A stretch of 64,000 nt of DNA from Paracoccus aerodenitrificans (GCF_027913215.1 NZ_CP115784.1:1364001-1428000), one strand, 5' to 3'; shown: positions 27,599-38,028, counted from the stretch's first letter. Notes: a model not told the origin generated them from the sequence alone. A program made the numbers and translations.

Positions 27599-28756
27599 TT
27601 GACAGATCACGGCCCCGACTGGTCCCGCGCCGAGGCGCTGCGGCTTCTGGATTTTCATGCACAGGCGGTGAACCCGGCGGGCGGTTTCTTCAAGCTGGCG
27701 GCAGATGGCACGCCATTGCCGGACCGGACCCGTGAGCTGCACGAGACCACGCGGATGATCCACGCTTATGCACGCGGCGCGGCGCTGGATCATCCCGAAG
27801 CGCGGCGGATCGTCGATCACGGCATGGCGTTTCTGCTGAACGGGCATCTTGACGCCCAGAATGGCGGCTTCTGGTGGAGCGTAGGGGATGACGGGCCGGT
27901 GGACCGGCGCAAACAGGCCTATGGTCATGCCTTTGTGCTGCTTGCAGTGGCCTCGGCGGCGCAGCTTGGCCATCCGGATGCGGCGGGGCTGCGCGATATG
28001 GTGATGACGGTCCTGCGCACACGTTTCTGGGAACCTGCTATGGGGCTGGTTTCGGATACATTCGATGAGGACTGGACCAATCCCCCCGCCTATCGCGGCG
28101 GGAATGCGAATATGCATCTGACCGAGGCTCTGCTGGCCGCTTTCGATGCCTGGCGCGACCCGGCGCATCTGGATATGGCGCGATCCATCGCCGGTTTCAT
28201 GATCGACCGCCATGCCCGCGCCGAAGGCTGGGTGGTGCCTGAACATTTCACGCCGGATTGGCAGATCGACCGTAATTTCGAGGGCGATCCCATGTTCCGC
28301 CCTCCCGGCACCACGCCCGGCCATGCTATCGAATGGGCGCGGCTGATCCTTGAATTTCGTGAGGCGGGCGGGTTCGATCCGCGCGACGCCTGGACAGTCG
28401 AGGCCGCGAAGCAGCTTTATTCCCGCGCCATCGCGGATGCCTGGCTGCCCGAGGGCGGGCTGGCCTATACGATGGGCTGGAACGGAGAGATCGACAATCG
28501 CCGCCGCCTCTGGTGGCCCGTGGCCGAGGCCGTCGCGACATGCCATGCGCTGCATAAGGCGACCGGGGACAAGGCATGGTTTGGCGATCTGGACCGGCTG
28601 TGGAGCCATCTGCATACGGCGCATATCGACCATGAACATGGTGGCTGGTATGCCGAAATCGACGCGGATAATGCCCCGGTCCAGACGCTGTTCCCCGGCA
28701 AGCCGGATATTTATCATGCGCTGACGGCCACAATCTCGGGCATTCAGCCGGGCTGA
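27599..28756 (+). CDS. AGE-family sugar isomerase/epimerase
   Basis: 385 residues, an (alpha/alpha)6-barrel of the N-acylglucosamine 2-epimerase superfamily, including mannose isomerases and YihS-like aldose-ketose isomerases. Catalytic-face blocks are KQAYGHAFVLLAVASA, NANMHLTEALLAAFD, PGTTPGHAIEWARLILE and DHEHGGWYAEIDAD, each holding conserved His/Glu residues. I chose TTG 27599 because it follows a very good GAAGGAGA site at the right distance; an earlier TTG (27545) and ATG (27560) in frame have none and overlap the Mo-box. The substrate is uncertain (mannose or related). Its link to molybdenum or formate genes is positional only. Confidence 0.85.
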   Translation: MTDHGPDWSRAEALRLLDFHAQAVNPAGGFFKLAADGTPLPDRTRELHETTRMIHAYARGAALDHPEARRIVDHGMAFLLNGHLDAQNGGFWWSVGDDGPVDRRKQAYGHAFVLLAVASAAQLGHPDAAGLRDMVMTVLRTRFWEPAMGLVSDTFDEDWTNPPAYRGGNANMHLTEALLAAFDAWRDPAHLDMARSIAGFMIDRHARAEGWVVPEHFTPDWQIDRNFEGDPMFRPPGTTPGHAIEWARLILEFREAGGFDPRDAWTVEAAKQLYSRAIADAWLPEGGLAYTMGWNGEIDNRRRLWWPVAEAVATCHALHKATGDKAWFGDLDRLWSHLHTAHIDHEHGGWYAEIDADNAPVQTLFPGKPDIYHALTATISGIQPG

Positions 28757-28773
28757 ATCGTTCGTCCCCGTAG

Positions 28774-28797
28774 TTCCGGCTGTGAGCAGCGCCGGAA
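28774..28797 (+). terminator. Hairpin after the AGE isomerase gene
   Basis: TTCCGGC (28774-28780) pairs with GCCGGAA (28791-28797) around a 10-base loop, 18 bases past the stop. No T-run follows, so it is a weak terminator or a 3'-end stabilising stem. Confidence 0.4.
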
Positions 28798-28834
28798 GGC
28801 AACTGCTGGGCCTGTTGATCGGGTTCGCTATATC

Positions 28835-28857
28835 TTATGGGCGATATCGTTTCATAA
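28835..28857. promoter_or_regulatory. Quasi-palindromic operator candidate upstream of fdnG
   Basis: TTATG and CATAA flank a central CGATATCG palindrome (28835-28857), nearly symmetric apart from one base of spacing. Just upstream is TTCGCTATATC (28824-28834), resembling a ModE half site. The 294-base gap 28757-29050 otherwise holds an AT-richer stretch and no gene. A molybdate- or anaerobiosis-responsive regulator could bind here; this is inference from symmetry and context. Confidence 0.35.
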
Positions 28858-29014
28858 TTTCCGCAATACCATGCACCTATGCAGGAATATTAAATCAGAA
28901 TTATTTGCGTTTGCTGCATTGCGGTTATTCGTGGACAGCGCCTTGAACGCCGCTCGAAAAGCGCTAACGGGTAGCGGGAACCATTGACATTTCCCGTATT
29001 CAGGCGGAACCTGA

Positions 29015-29036
29015 GCCTACCAAACTTCGGGTAGGC
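29015..29036 (+). promoter_or_regulatory. Leader hairpin before the fdnG ribosome-binding site
   Basis: GCCTACC (29015-29021) pairs with GGTAGGC (29030-29036), loop AAACTTCG, ending two bases before the CAGGAGAGG site of fdnG. A TTGACA hexamer lies at 28984-28989 but lacks a good -10. The hairpin could control fdnG translation or be part of an operator; the pairing itself is clear. Confidence 0.45.
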
Positions 29037-29050
29037 AACAGGAGAGGATC

Positions 29051-32000
29051 ATGAATATAGACCTCTCGCGGCGCAGTTTTCTGAAACTTGCCGGCGCGGG
29101 TGTCGTAGCAACATCGCTGGGGTCAATGGGCTTCGGCGAGGCAGAGGCGCAAGAGCTTGCGCTTATCAGGCCCCTCAAGCTGGCGACACTCACCGAAATC
29201 CGCAGCACATGCCCGTATTGCTCGGTTGCCTGCGGCATCATCATGTATTCGCAGGGCGATGCCCGCGAAGGACAGGCCGATCTGATCCATATCGAGGGCG
29301 ATGTGGATCACCCGACCAATCGGGGTACGCTGTGTCCGAAAGGCGCGGCGCTGAAGGATTTCGTTCTGTCCGACACCCGCCTGACCGAACCGAAGATCCG
29401 CCGCCCCGGCAGCGCCGAGTTTGAGTCGATCAGCTGGGATGAGGCGCTTGACCGCATCGCCCGTGCGCTGAAGGATGACCGCGACGAGAACCTTGTGCAG
29501 TTCAACGAGGCTGGCGTGCCGGTCAACCGTCTGACCACGACCGGCGTTCTGGCGGCCTCGGCCACGACGAATGAAACCGCTTGGGCGACCTTCAAGGTCA
29601 TCAAGGCGATGGGGATTGCAGGCTTCGATAATCAGGCACGCGTCTGACACGGACCGACGGTGGCCAGTTTGGCTCCAAGCTTCGGTCGCGGTGCGATGAC
29701 CAACTCCTGGACGGACATCAAGAACACCGATCTGGTGATCGTGATGGGCGGGAATGCCGCAGAAGCCCACCCCTGCGGTTTCAAATGGGTCACGGAAGCC
29801 AAGGCGCATCGCGGCGCCAAGCTGATCGTGGTCGACCCCCGCTTCACCCGGACGGCAGCGGTCAGCGATTATTATGCCCCGATCCGCCCCGGCACCGATA
29901 TTGCCTGGCTGATGGGCATGATCCGCTGGATGATCGAAAACGATAAGGTCCATTGGGAATATGTCCGCAACTTTACCAATGCCGCCTTCATCGTGAAGGA
30001 TGAGTTCGGCTGGGAAGACGGGTTGTTCACCGGCTACGATCCGGCCACGCGGGATTACGACCGTTCAAGCTGGGATTACGTGATCGGCGAGGACGGCTAT
30101 GCCGAAACTGACCCGATGCTGGAACATCCGCGCTGCGTCTGGCAATTGCTGAAGGCGCATGTCGATCAATACACGCCTGAGATGGTAGAACGGATCACCG
30201 GCACGCCCGCCGACCGCTTCCTGCATATCGCGGAAATGATCGGTGAGACCTCGGCACCCGACAAGACCATGACTTCGATGTATGCGCTTGGCTGGACACA
30301 GCATTCCAAGGGCAGCCAGAACATCCGCGGCATGGCGATGCTGCAACTGATCCTCGGCAATATCGGGGTGATGGGCGGCGGGATGAACGCGCTGCGCGGG
30401 CATTCGAATATTCAGGGCCTGACCGATATGGGCCTGATGTCGAACCTGCTGACCGGCTATCTGAACATGCCGACCGAGGCAGAGGTGGATTACGACACCT
30501 ATATGTCCACCCGGAACTTTACCCCGCTGAGGCCGAACCAGACCAGTTACTGGCAGAATTATTCCAAGTTCATGGTTTCGTTCATGAAGGCCATGTGGGG
30601 CGATGCCGCGCAGCCGGAAAACGACTGGGCCTATCACTATCTGCCCAAGCTGGATGTGCCGAATTACGATATTCTGCGCATGTTCGAGCTGATGAATGAA
30701 GGTCACGTGAACCTTTATTTCTGTCAGGGCTTCAACCCGCTTCTGGCCTTCCCGAACCGGGGCAAGCTGACCTCGGCGCTGTCGAAGTTGAAACTGTTGG
30801 TCACGATCGACCCGCTGGAAACCGAAACCGCGCGGTTCTGGGAAAATCACGGCGAGTATAACGATGTCGATACCGCCTCGATCCAGACCGAGGTGATCCA
30901 GTTGCCCTCGACCTGCTTTGCCGAGGATGAGGGCTCGCTGACCAATTCCGGCCGCTGGCTGCAATGGCACTGGCCGGGCGCGACCCCGCCCGGTGAGGCG
31001 AAGCTGGATACCTGGATCATGGCGCAGATCTTCCTGCGCGTGCGTGAGCTTTACCGGCAGGAGGGCGGGGCTTTCCCCGATCCGATCCTCAACCTGACCT
31101 GGGATTACGAGGACGAAAACGATCCCACGCCGCAGGAACTGGCGATGGAGATCAATGGACGGGCGCTCAGCGATGTCAGCGATCCGAATGACTCGTCCTC
31201 GGTTCTGATTCCCGCCAGGCAGCAGGTGACGAATTTCACGCAGCTCAAGGATGATGGCTCGACCATGTGCGGCTGCTGGATCTATTCCGGCTGCTGGAAT
31301 CAGGACGGCAACAACATGGCGCGGCGGGATAATTCCGACCCGTCCGGGCTTGGGGTCTATCAGAACTGGAGTTGGGCATGGCCGGTCAACCGGCGCATCC
31401 TGTATAACCGTGCCTCCTGCGACATTCAGGGACGGCCCTTCGATCCGGAACGGATGCTGATCGAATGGGACGGCGAACGCTGGACCGGCAACGATATCCC
31501 CGATATCGGCGTCACCTCGCGTCCCGAAGAGGTCGGGCCGTTCATCATGAACCCCGAGGGCACCTCGCGTCTCTTTTCGCGCGGCATGATGCGGGACGGG
31601 CCGTTTCCAACCCATATGGAGCCGTTTGAAAGCCCGATGGCCAATGTGTTCAACGCAGAGATGCGCGGGAACCCGGTGGCGCGGGTCTTCGAATCCGATG
31701 TGGCCGATCTGGGCACATCCGAGGAATTCCCGTTTGTCGGCACCTCGTACCGGTTGACCGAGCATTTCCACTATTGGACCAAGCATAACCGGGTGAACTC
31801 GGTGCTGCAGCCGGAATTCTTCGTCGAAATCTCGGTCGAACTGGCCGAGCAGCAGGGCATCAGCAATGGCGGATGGGTGCGGATCTGGAACAAGCGGGCC
31901 TCGATCAAGGCCAAGGCGATGGTGACCAGACGCATCAAGCCGCTGATCTGCGACGGCAAGCCGGTGCATGTGGTCGGTATTCCTCTGCATTGGGGCTTTA

Positions 32001-32128
32001 CCGGGGCGGCGAAAAAGGGCTTCGGGCCTAACTCGCTGACCGTGTTCATCGGTGATGCCAATATCGAGACACCGGAATCCAAGGCATTCCTTGTCAATAT
32101 CGAGCCTGCGGAGGGGCCAGTGGCATGA
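29051..32128 (+). CDS. fdnG: Formate dehydrogenase-N/O alpha subunit, selenocysteine-containing
   Basis: 1025 residues if TGA 29645-29647 is read as selenocysteine 199. This is the catalytic bis-MGD subunit that oxidises periplasmic formate to CO2. A Tat signal is visible ([10 protein letters not shown], Arg7-Arg8). One [4Fe-4S] cluster is ligated by Cys54, Cys57, Cys61 (CPYCSVACG) and Cys95 (GTLCPKGA). Around the Sec the sequence reads [25 protein letters not shown], the conserved FdnG/FdoG site where other homologues have Cys. Both halves have full FdnG homology, and a SECIS hairpin follows the TGA. An automatic call would split it into 29051-29647 and 29660-32128. ATGA overlap with fdnH. 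Confidence 0.96.
29645..29676 (+). promoter_or_regulatory. UGA selenocysteine codon and bacterial SECIS element
   Basis: Counting U of UGA as 1: G15-G16 pair with C31-C32, U17 is bulged, G18-G19-C20-C21 pair with G27-G28-C29-U30, and the loop is A22-G23-U24-U25-U26. Bulged U17 and loop G23-U24 are exactly the features SelB needs in the E. coli fdhF and fdnG elements. The hairpin lies inside fdnG and still encodes the conserved HGPTVASL. SelB, which would bind it, is encoded 6.5 kb downstream. Confidence 0.93.
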
Positions 32129-33126
32129 GCACCAATCCAGCACCGGCCCCGAGAACGGCCGTATCGAACCCGCCCATCGAACCGATGGCGCCGAACCTGA
32201 CCGATGCCGCAATCATGCGGGCATCGGCCACGCCGGACCTACCGGAACCGACGCAGCAGATGGAAAAAGTCGCCAAGCTGATCGACATTTCCAAATGCAT
32301 CGGATGCAAGGCCTGCCAGTCGGCCTGTATCGAGTGGAACGACACCCATCCCGAGATCGGGACGAATATCGGGTCATATGACAACCCGCATGACCTGACC
32401 TCGGAAATGTACACGCTGATGCGGTTCAGCGAATGGGAGGACCCGGAAACCGGAGATCTGGAATGGCTGATCCGCAAGGATGGCTGCATGCATTGCGAGG
32501 ATCCGGGCTGTCTGAAAGCCTGCCCGTCCCCCGGCGCAATCGTGCAGTACACGAACGGTATCGTCGATTTCATTCACGATAAATGCATCGGTTGCGGCTA
32601 TTGCATTCAGGGCTGCCCTTTCGACATTCCGCGCATGTCTCCGACGCGGCATGTCGTGTCGAAATGCACACTCTGTTCGGACCGGGTCGCGGTGGGGCAG
32701 GGACCTGCCTGCGCCAAGGCATGTCCAACTCAGGCAATCGTGTTCGGCACGAAGGACGATATGGTCGCCCATGCCGAAACCCGGATCGATGATCTGAAAT
32801 CGCGTGGCTATGATAATGCGGCGATCTATGACCCGCAAGGCGTGGGCGGCACGCATGTTTTCTATGTGCTGCCCATCGGCGACAAGCCCGAGCTGTATTC
32901 CGATCTGCCCGCCGATCCCGAAATCTCGAACGTGGTCGAGGGCTGGAAAGGACCGACAAAGACGATCGGGCTGGCGGCCATCGGACTTGGCGCTGCGGGT
33001 GCGATCCTGCACTCGATCTTCGGCAAGCCCAATACCGTCAGCGCCGAGGATCAGAGCGAGGCCGAAGAACTGGTCGATGAGGAAATGGCCACCGCCGGTT
33101 CCGCACAGGCAGAGGAGCAAGCGTAA
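32125..33126 (+). CDS. fdnH: Formate dehydrogenase beta subunit (iron-sulfur)
   Basis: 333 residues. It passes electrons from FdnG to the cytochrome b subunit through four [4Fe-4S] clusters. Ferredoxin-like motifs are [11 protein letters not shown] (Cys58-Cys68), [24 protein letters not shown], and CTLCSDR with CAKAC. A C-terminal membrane helix ([20 protein letters not shown]) anchors it on the periplasmic side. The N-terminal 45 residues are Pro/Ala-rich and longer than in E. coli FdnH. Overlaps fdnG (ATGA) and fdnI (TAATG). Confidence 0.96.
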   Translation: MSTNPAPAPRTAVSNPPIEPMAPNLTDAAIMRASATPDLPEPTQQMEKVAKLIDISKCIGCKACQSACIEWNDTHPEIGTNIGSYDNPHDLTSEMYTLMRFSEWEDPETGDLEWLIRKDGCMHCEDPGCLKACPSPGAIVQYTNGIVDFIHDKCIGCGYCIQGCPFDIPRMSPTRHVVSKCTLCSDRVAVGQGPACAKACPTQAIVFGTKDDMVAHAETRIDDLKSRGYDNAAIYDPQGVGGTHVFYVLPIGDKPELYSDLPADPEISNVVEGWKGPTKTIGLAAIGLGAAGAILHSIFGKPNTVSAEDQSEAEELVDEEMATAGSAQAEEQA

Positions 33127-33812
33127 TGGCCCGCCGCGAATTCTCCGAACCGACCGACAAGATCGTCGCCACCGAGCCCGTCGAGATCAGGCGTTATGCG
33201 ACTCATACCAGGATCAATCACTGGTTCACCGCATTCCTGATTATTCTTCTGATCCTGTCGGGTTTCGCGCTGTTTCATCCCTCGCTGTTCTTCCTGACCG
33301 CGCTGTTCGGCGGAGGGCAGGCGGCGCGGTTCCTGCATCCGATCTTCGGCGTGGTGGCCTGTCTCAGTTTCCTGCTGCTGTTCCTGCAACTCTGGCGGCT
33401 GAACATCATGCGGCGCGAGGATGTGGTCTGGGCGCAGAATATCAATGAGGTGCTGTCAGGGCATGAGGAGCGCCTGCCGGAACTGGGGAAATATAATCTC
33501 GGCCAGAAAATGGTGTTCTGGGGCATGTTCTGGCTGCTTTTAGCGATGGTGATTTCGGGGGTGATGATCTGGCAACAATTCTTCCCGGATCTGGTCTCGA
33601 TTCCGGTACGGCGTTGGGCCGTTCTGGTTCATTCGGTCTCGGCGGTGCTGGCGGTGCTGGTCATTATCGTGCATGTCTATGCGGCGTTCTGGACACGCGG
33701 TACGCTCAGCGCGATGACAAGCGGCCGGGTGACGGGTGGCTGGGCATGGAAACATCACCGCAAATGGTTAAGGGAAGTTGCTAGACGTCAGGACACGCCC
33801 CCGGCAGAATGA
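33126..33812 (+). CDS. fdnI: Formate dehydrogenase gamma subunit (cytochrome b556)
   Basis: 228 residues, a four-helix di-haem cytochrome b that delivers electrons to quinone. Haem-ligand candidates are the histidines in TRINHWFTAFLI, ARFLHPIFGV, LVHSVSAVL and VIIVHVYAAFW. The N-terminal cytoplasmic segment is about 30 residues. TAATG overlap with fdnH. The stop also overlaps an in-frame upstream ATG of fdhE. Confidence 0.94.
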   Translation: MARREFSEPTDKIVATEPVEIRRYATHTRINHWFTAFLIILLILSGFALFHPSLFFLTALFGGGQAARFLHPIFGVVACLSFLLLFLQLWRLNIMRREDVVWAQNINEVLSGHEERLPELGKYNLGQKMVFWGMFWLLLAMVISGVMIWQQFFPDLVSIPVRRWAVLVHSVSAVLAVLVIIVHVYAAFWTRGTLSAMTSGRVTGGWAWKHHRKWLREVARRQDTPPAE

Positions 33813-33850
33813 CGCCTGAGGCCTCAGGGCCGTCAGTGAGCAGGAGTTTC

Positions 33851-34762
33851 ATGAGTCCCAGTCCCGACCCCTCCGTGATCGGCGGCGTTGCCTCGCCCGA
33901 ATTTGCGCGGATGCCCGACCCTCAGGTGGTTTTCGCCCGGCGTGCACAGCGTTTCCGCCATCTTGCAGGCGGATCGCAACTTGCGCCGTATCTGCTGTTT
34001 CTGGCCGATATCTGCGATGTGCAGGTGGCACTCGCGGCGGAACTTCCGACCCCCGCGCCTGTCAGCGCGGAAACCATCGCCAGAAACCGCAGTTACCGCA
34101 TGCCGCCCATCGACCGCGCGACGCTGATCGCGTCAAAGGATATGGCGCAGGTCATGGATGCGCTGCTGGAGCGTGCCGCAGGCATCGACATGCCCGAGCC
34201 TGCCCGCGCCGCATTGCAATCGCTGCGCGATGCGCCCGCTGATGACCGGCAGGCATTGCTGGCCGAACTGGCATCGGATCATGTACCGGACGGATTTGCC
34301 GCCCCTGCCGCTTTCGCTGCCGCCGCGTTTCAGCTTGCGGCAGCTCGGCTGGCGGCTCTGCTGGATGCGGATCAGCTTGTTCCGGTCCGCGTCGGAACCT
34401 GCCCCTCCTGTGGCGGAAGGCCGGTCAGTTCTCTGGTCACCGCGACGCAACATCTTGAGGGCGCACGCTATGCCTGCTGCGCGGGATGCGCGACGCAATG
34501 GAACGAGGTCCGGGTCAAATGCCTGTGCTGCGGCTCGACCAAGGGGATCGGCTATCGCGCGGTCGATGACGGCTCGGGCGATGCGGTGATCAAGGCCGAG
34601 ATCTGCAATGAATGCCAGTCCTGGGTGAAGATCCTCTATCAGAACCGCGATACCGGGCTGGAGCCGGTGGCGGATGATATTGCCAGTCTCGGGCTGGATG
34701 CGCTGATGCGCGAAACCGAGTGGGACAGGGGCGGCTTCAACCCGTTTCTGATCGGGTATTGA
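33851..34762 (+). CDS. fdhE: Formate dehydrogenase accessory protein FdhE
   Basis: 303 residues. FdhE is a cytoplasmic iron-binding (rubredoxin-like) protein required to mature respiratory formate dehydrogenases. Four CxxC-type pairs are visible: GTCPSCGGRP, YACCAGCATQW, KCLCCGSTKG and EICNECQSW. The N-terminal part (FVVFARRAQRF-like, LAPYLLFLADICDVQ) is helical. I chose ATG 33851 because AGGAG lies 5 bases upstream; ATG 33809, overlapping the fdnI stop, is the alternative with 14 extra residues. TTGA overlap with selA. Confidence 0.9.
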   Translation: MSPSPDPSVIGGVASPEFARMPDPQVVFARRAQRFRHLAGGSQLAPYLLFLADICDVQVALAAELPTPAPVSAETIARNRSYRMPPIDRATLIASKDMAQVMDALLERAAGIDMPEPARAALQSLRDAPADDRQALLAELASDHVPDGFAAPAAFAAAAFQLAAARLAALLDADQLVPVRVGTCPSCGGRPVSSLVTATQHLEGARYACCAGCATQWNEVRVKCLCCGSTKGIGYRAVDDGSGDAVIKAEICNECQSWVKILYQNRDTGLEPVADDIASLGLDALMRETEWDRGGFNPFLIGY

Positions 34763-36141
34763 GCGCCGCCCTGCGTAACCTGCCCTCTGTGGACCGGGTG
34801 CTTGCGACGGAGGAAAGCGCGGCGCTGATTTCGGTGCATGGACGGCAGCAGGTCACCGGCGCGATCCGGGCGGCGGTGGATGCGCTGCGTCAAAGCGTGC
34901 TTGCCGGAGCGGCGATGCCCGGCGATCCGGCGCAGGCGGTTCTGGCAGCGGCGGCGGCGGATCTGGACCGGCCCGATCCGCTGCGGCCCTGCCTCAATCT
35001 GACGGGGACGATCCTGCACACCAATCTCGGCCGCGCCCTGCTGCCGGAAGAGGCCGTTCAGGCGGCCGCAGATGCGATGCGCTCTGCCGTGGCGCTTGAA
35101 TATGATCTGATCTCGGGCGGACGCGGTGAGCGTGACGATCATCTGCGCGGGATTCTGCGCGATCTGACCGGGGCGGCGGACGCCACCATCGTCAATAACA
35201 ATGCCGCTGCGGTGCTTTTATCGCTGAACAGCTTTGCCTCGGGGCGCGAGGCGGTCGTCTCGCGCGGAGAGCTGATCGAGATTGGCGGAGCGTTCCGCAT
35301 CCCCGATATCATGGCCCGCGCCGGAGCGAAGCTGGTAGAGATCGGCACCACGAACCGCACACATCCGAAAGATTACCGCGCCGCAATCGGGCCGGAAACC
35401 GGCATCGTGCTGAAGGTGCATTGCTCGAATTACCGGATCGAGGGCTTCACGCGCGAGGTCGGGGCCGAGGAACTGGCCGGGATCGCGCATGAGGCGGGTG
35501 TGCCGCTGATGAACGATCTGGGCTCTGGCAGCCTGATCGATATGTCGCGTTTCGGGCTGCGGCAGGAACCGACTGTGGAGCAGGCGGTCTCGGCGGGGGC
35601 CGATCTGGTCACGTTTTCGGGGGATAAGCTGCTTGGCGGTCCTCAGGCCGGATTCATAGTCGGCAGCGCGGATCTGATCGCGCAGATCAACCGCAACCCG
35701 ATGAAACGCGCCATGCGTCTGGACAAGATCCGGATCGCGGCGCTGTCGGCTGTGCTGAAGCTGTATCTCGATCCCGACCGGCTGATCCTGCGCCTGCCGA
35801 CGCTGCGCATGCTGTCCCGGCAGCGCGACGACATCACGGCGCAGGCGACCCGGCTGTGCGACCGCGTGGCAGAGCGTATCTCGCCGCTTGGTTTCCGGGT
35901 CGCGGTCTGCGATTGCGAAAGTCAGGTCGGTTCTGGTGCGCTGCCGACCGATACGCTGCCAAGCGCCGGGCTTGCGCTGACCGGCACGGGCAGGGCCGGT
36001 CTCGTGGAACTGGCCGCGAAGCTCCGCGATCTGGCCGTGCCGGTGATCGCGCGGATCTCGGACGGTGCGCTGATCCTTGATCTGAGGGCGCTGCGCAAGG
36101 ACGGCGATCTGCTGACGGCGCTTGAGGGGCTGTCGCATTGA
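34759..36141 (+). CDS. selA: L-seryl-tRNA(Sec) selenium transferase
   Basis: 460 residues. This PLP enzyme turns Ser-tRNA(Sec) into Sec-tRNA(Sec) using selenophosphate. Blocks are LRPCLNLTGTILHTNLGRAL, SAVALEYDLISGGRGERD, LMNDLGSGSLIDM and TFSGDKLLGGPQAG with the PLP lysine at Lys290. No ATG precedes the domain; TTG 34759 overlapping the fdhE stop (TTGA) gives the expected N-terminal helix SAALRNLPSVDRVL. Followed by selB with another TTGA overlap. Confidence 0.96.
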   Translation: MSAALRNLPSVDRVLATEESAALISVHGRQQVTGAIRAAVDALRQSVLAGAAMPGDPAQAVLAAAAADLDRPDPLRPCLNLTGTILHTNLGRALLPEEAVQAAADAMRSAVALEYDLISGGRGERDDHLRGILRDLTGAADATIVNNNAAAVLLSLNSFASGREAVVSRGELIEIGGAFRIPDIMARAGAKLVEIGTTNRTHPKDYRAAIGPETGIVLKVHCSNYRIEGFTREVGAEELAGIAHEAGVPLMNDLGSGSLIDMSRFGLRQEPTVEQAVSAGADLVTFSGDKLLGGPQAGFIVGSADLIAQINRNPMKRAMRLDKIRIAALSAVLKLYLDPDRLILRLPTLRMLSRQRDDITAQATRLCDRVAERISPLGFRVAVCDCESQVGSGALPTDTLPSAGLALTGTGRAGLVELAAKLRDLAVPVIARISDGALILDLRALRKDGDLLTALEGLSH

Positions 36142-38027
36142 TCGTCGGGACGGCGGGTCATATCGACCACGGCAAGACGGCTCTGGTGAAGGCGCTGACC
36201 GGGACGGATGCCGACCGGCTTGCCGAAGAAAAGAAGCGCGGCATTACCATCGATCTGGGCTTCGCCTATGCCGATCTCGGCGACGGCTCGGTGACCGGCT
36301 TTGTCGATATGCCGGGGCATGAGCGGCTGATCCATAACATGATCTCGGGCGCGGGCGGGATCGATGCCGCCATGATCGTGATCGCCGCCGATGACGGGAT
36401 CATGCCGCAGACAAGCGAGCATCTGGAAATCCTGTCGCTGCTTGCGGTGCGTCATGCGGTTGTCGTCATCAGTAAATCGGACCTTGCCGACCAGACCCGG
36501 CTGAGCGCGTTGCGCAGCGAAATCGAGGCCAAGCTGGACGATACGCCGATGCGCGGTGCGCCGGTGATTGCCGCCTCTGCCGTCACCGGACAGGGTATTG
36601 ACGCGCTGCGTTTGGTTTTGTCCGGGATGGCCGGTCAGATGGCGGCGCGAAGCGATGCGGGGCTGATGCGGCTGATCGTCGATCGCAGCTTTACGCTGGA
36701 AGGGGCTGGCACGGTCGTGACCGGGATGCTGGTTTCGGGCGCCGTGAAGATCGGGGATGAGGTCCTTCTGTCTCCCTCGGGGCTGCCTGCACGGGTGCGC
36801 GGGATCCGGGCGCAGGACCGCAAGGCGGATTGCGCCGGGGCAGGTGCGCGGGTTGCGCTGAATCTGGCGGGGATCGGCAAGGATCAGATCAGCCGTGGCG
36901 ATGTGGTTCTGACGCCTGGCCTTCACGCTCCGACCGACCGCGTGGATGGGGTGCTGCGATGGATCGATGCAAAACCCTTTGCCAGCGGTGCGCGGGCGCG
37001 GTTCCATGCCGGGGCCGCCGATGCCGAGGCGCGGCTGGTCTCTCTGGAGGGGCGGCAGGACGGGGCCGAACTGGTGCAGATCGTGCTCGACCGGCCCCTT
37101 GCGCTGAACTGGCATGAGGCGTTTATCCTGCGCGATCCCTCGGCCAGCCGCACGCTTGGCGGCGGTCGTCTTCTGGATCTTAGGCCACCCGCGCGGAAAC
37201 GTGCCACAGAGGATCGGCGCAATCTTCTGGCGGCGCTGAGCATCGCGGATGCGGACACGGCCTTGCGTGAGGTTCTGGCGGTGCCGCCGCATTTCATGGA
37301 TCTGGACGGTTTCCTGCGCGATCGCAGCATCCGACCGGATACGGGGATCGGGAGCGAGCATGTGATCCTCGGCGCGGAACCACGCATCGCGATCAGCCAC
37401 GAAACGCTTGCTTCGCTGAGCGGGCAGATCGCCGATATTCTGGCGGCGTTCCATGCGGAAAACCCCGATCAACAGGGCATGCCGCGTGAGGCCTTGCGGC
37501 TTTCCCTGCAACCGCGCCTGCCGAAAAATGCTTTCACCGCGCTGCTTCGGAAAGCCGTGGATGATGGCCGGATCGTGCTGGAAAGCGGGATGGTGCGCCT
37601 GCCGGACTATATCGCCCGGATGAGCGAGCAGGATGAGGAGATCTATGCCAGCATCGCCCCGCAGCTTGGCGGCGATGCAAGGTTCCGCCCGCCGCGTGTG
37701 CGCGATTTCGCCGGAGATCTGAAGATGGATGAGCGCGAAATCCGGCGCATGCTGAAACTCGCCTCACGGCTTGGTCGTGTGGATGAGATCGCGCGGGATC
37801 ATTTCTTCCTGCGCGGGACAACAATCGAAATGGCCTCGATCCTCCGCGAGCTTTCGAACGAGTCAGAGGATGGCTGGTTCGCTGCACCCGCCTTCCGCGA
37901 CAGGTTGCAGAACGGGCGCAAAGTGGCGATCCAGATCCTCGATTTCTTCGACCGTTACGGGCTGACGCTTCGCAAGGGCGATTTGCGGCGGGTTAATTCG
38001 CATAGAAGCGATTTGTTCGCCGGATAG
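36138..38027 (+). CDS. selB: Selenocysteine-specific elongation factor SelB
   Basis: 629 residues. SelB carries GTP and Sec-tRNA to the ribosome and binds the SECIS RNA. The EF-Tu-like part opens [20 protein letters not shown] (G1 at 7-14), then [14 protein letters not shown] (G2), [12 protein letters not shown] (G3) and ISKSDLAD (G4). The C-terminal third (about 380-629) contains the winged-helix repeats used for SECIS binding, e.g. [20 protein letters not shown]. Starts at TTG 36138 within the selA stop. It ends one base before the convergent 38029 gene. Confidence 0.96.
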   Translation: MIVGTAGHIDHGKTALVKALTGTDADRLAEEKKRGITIDLGFAYADLGDGSVTGFVDMPGHERLIHNMISGAGGIDAAMIVIAADDGIMPQTSEHLEILSLLAVRHAVVVISKSDLADQTRLSALRSEIEAKLDDTPMRGAPVIAASAVTGQGIDALRLVLSGMAGQMAARSDAGLMRLIVDRSFTLEGAGTVVTGMLVSGAVKIGDEVLLSPSGLPARVRGIRAQDRKADCAGAGARVALNLAGIGKDQISRGDVVLTPGLHAPTDRVDGVLRWIDAKPFASGARARFHAGAADAEARLVSLEGRQDGAELVQIVLDRPLALNWHEAFILRDPSASRTLGGGRLLDLRPPARKRATEDRRNLLAALSIADADTALREVLAVPPHFMDLDGFLRDRSIRPDTGIGSEHVILGAEPRIAISHETLASLSGQIADILAAFHAENPDQQGMPREALRLSLQPRLPKNAFTALLRKAVDDGRIVLESGMVRLPDYIARMSEQDEEIYASIAPQLGGDARFRPPRVRDFAGDLKMDEREIRRMLKLASRLGRVDEIARDHFFLRGTTIEMASILRELSNESEDGWFAAPAFRDRLQNGRKVAIQILDFFDRYGLTLRKGDLRRVNSHRSDLFAG

Positions 38028-38028
38028 G

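Noticed and set aside
29660..32128. Separate formate dehydrogenase gene after a frameshift or nonsense mutation
   Set aside because: The frame is unchanged across the TGA, the TGA is at the known Sec position, a SECIS follows and selA/selB are adjacent.
30065..32212. 715-codon open frame on the minus strand over fdnG
   Set aside because: It is antisense to a gene with full homology; high GC leaves stops rare in this frame. The translation is rich in His, Arg and Gly and matches no family.
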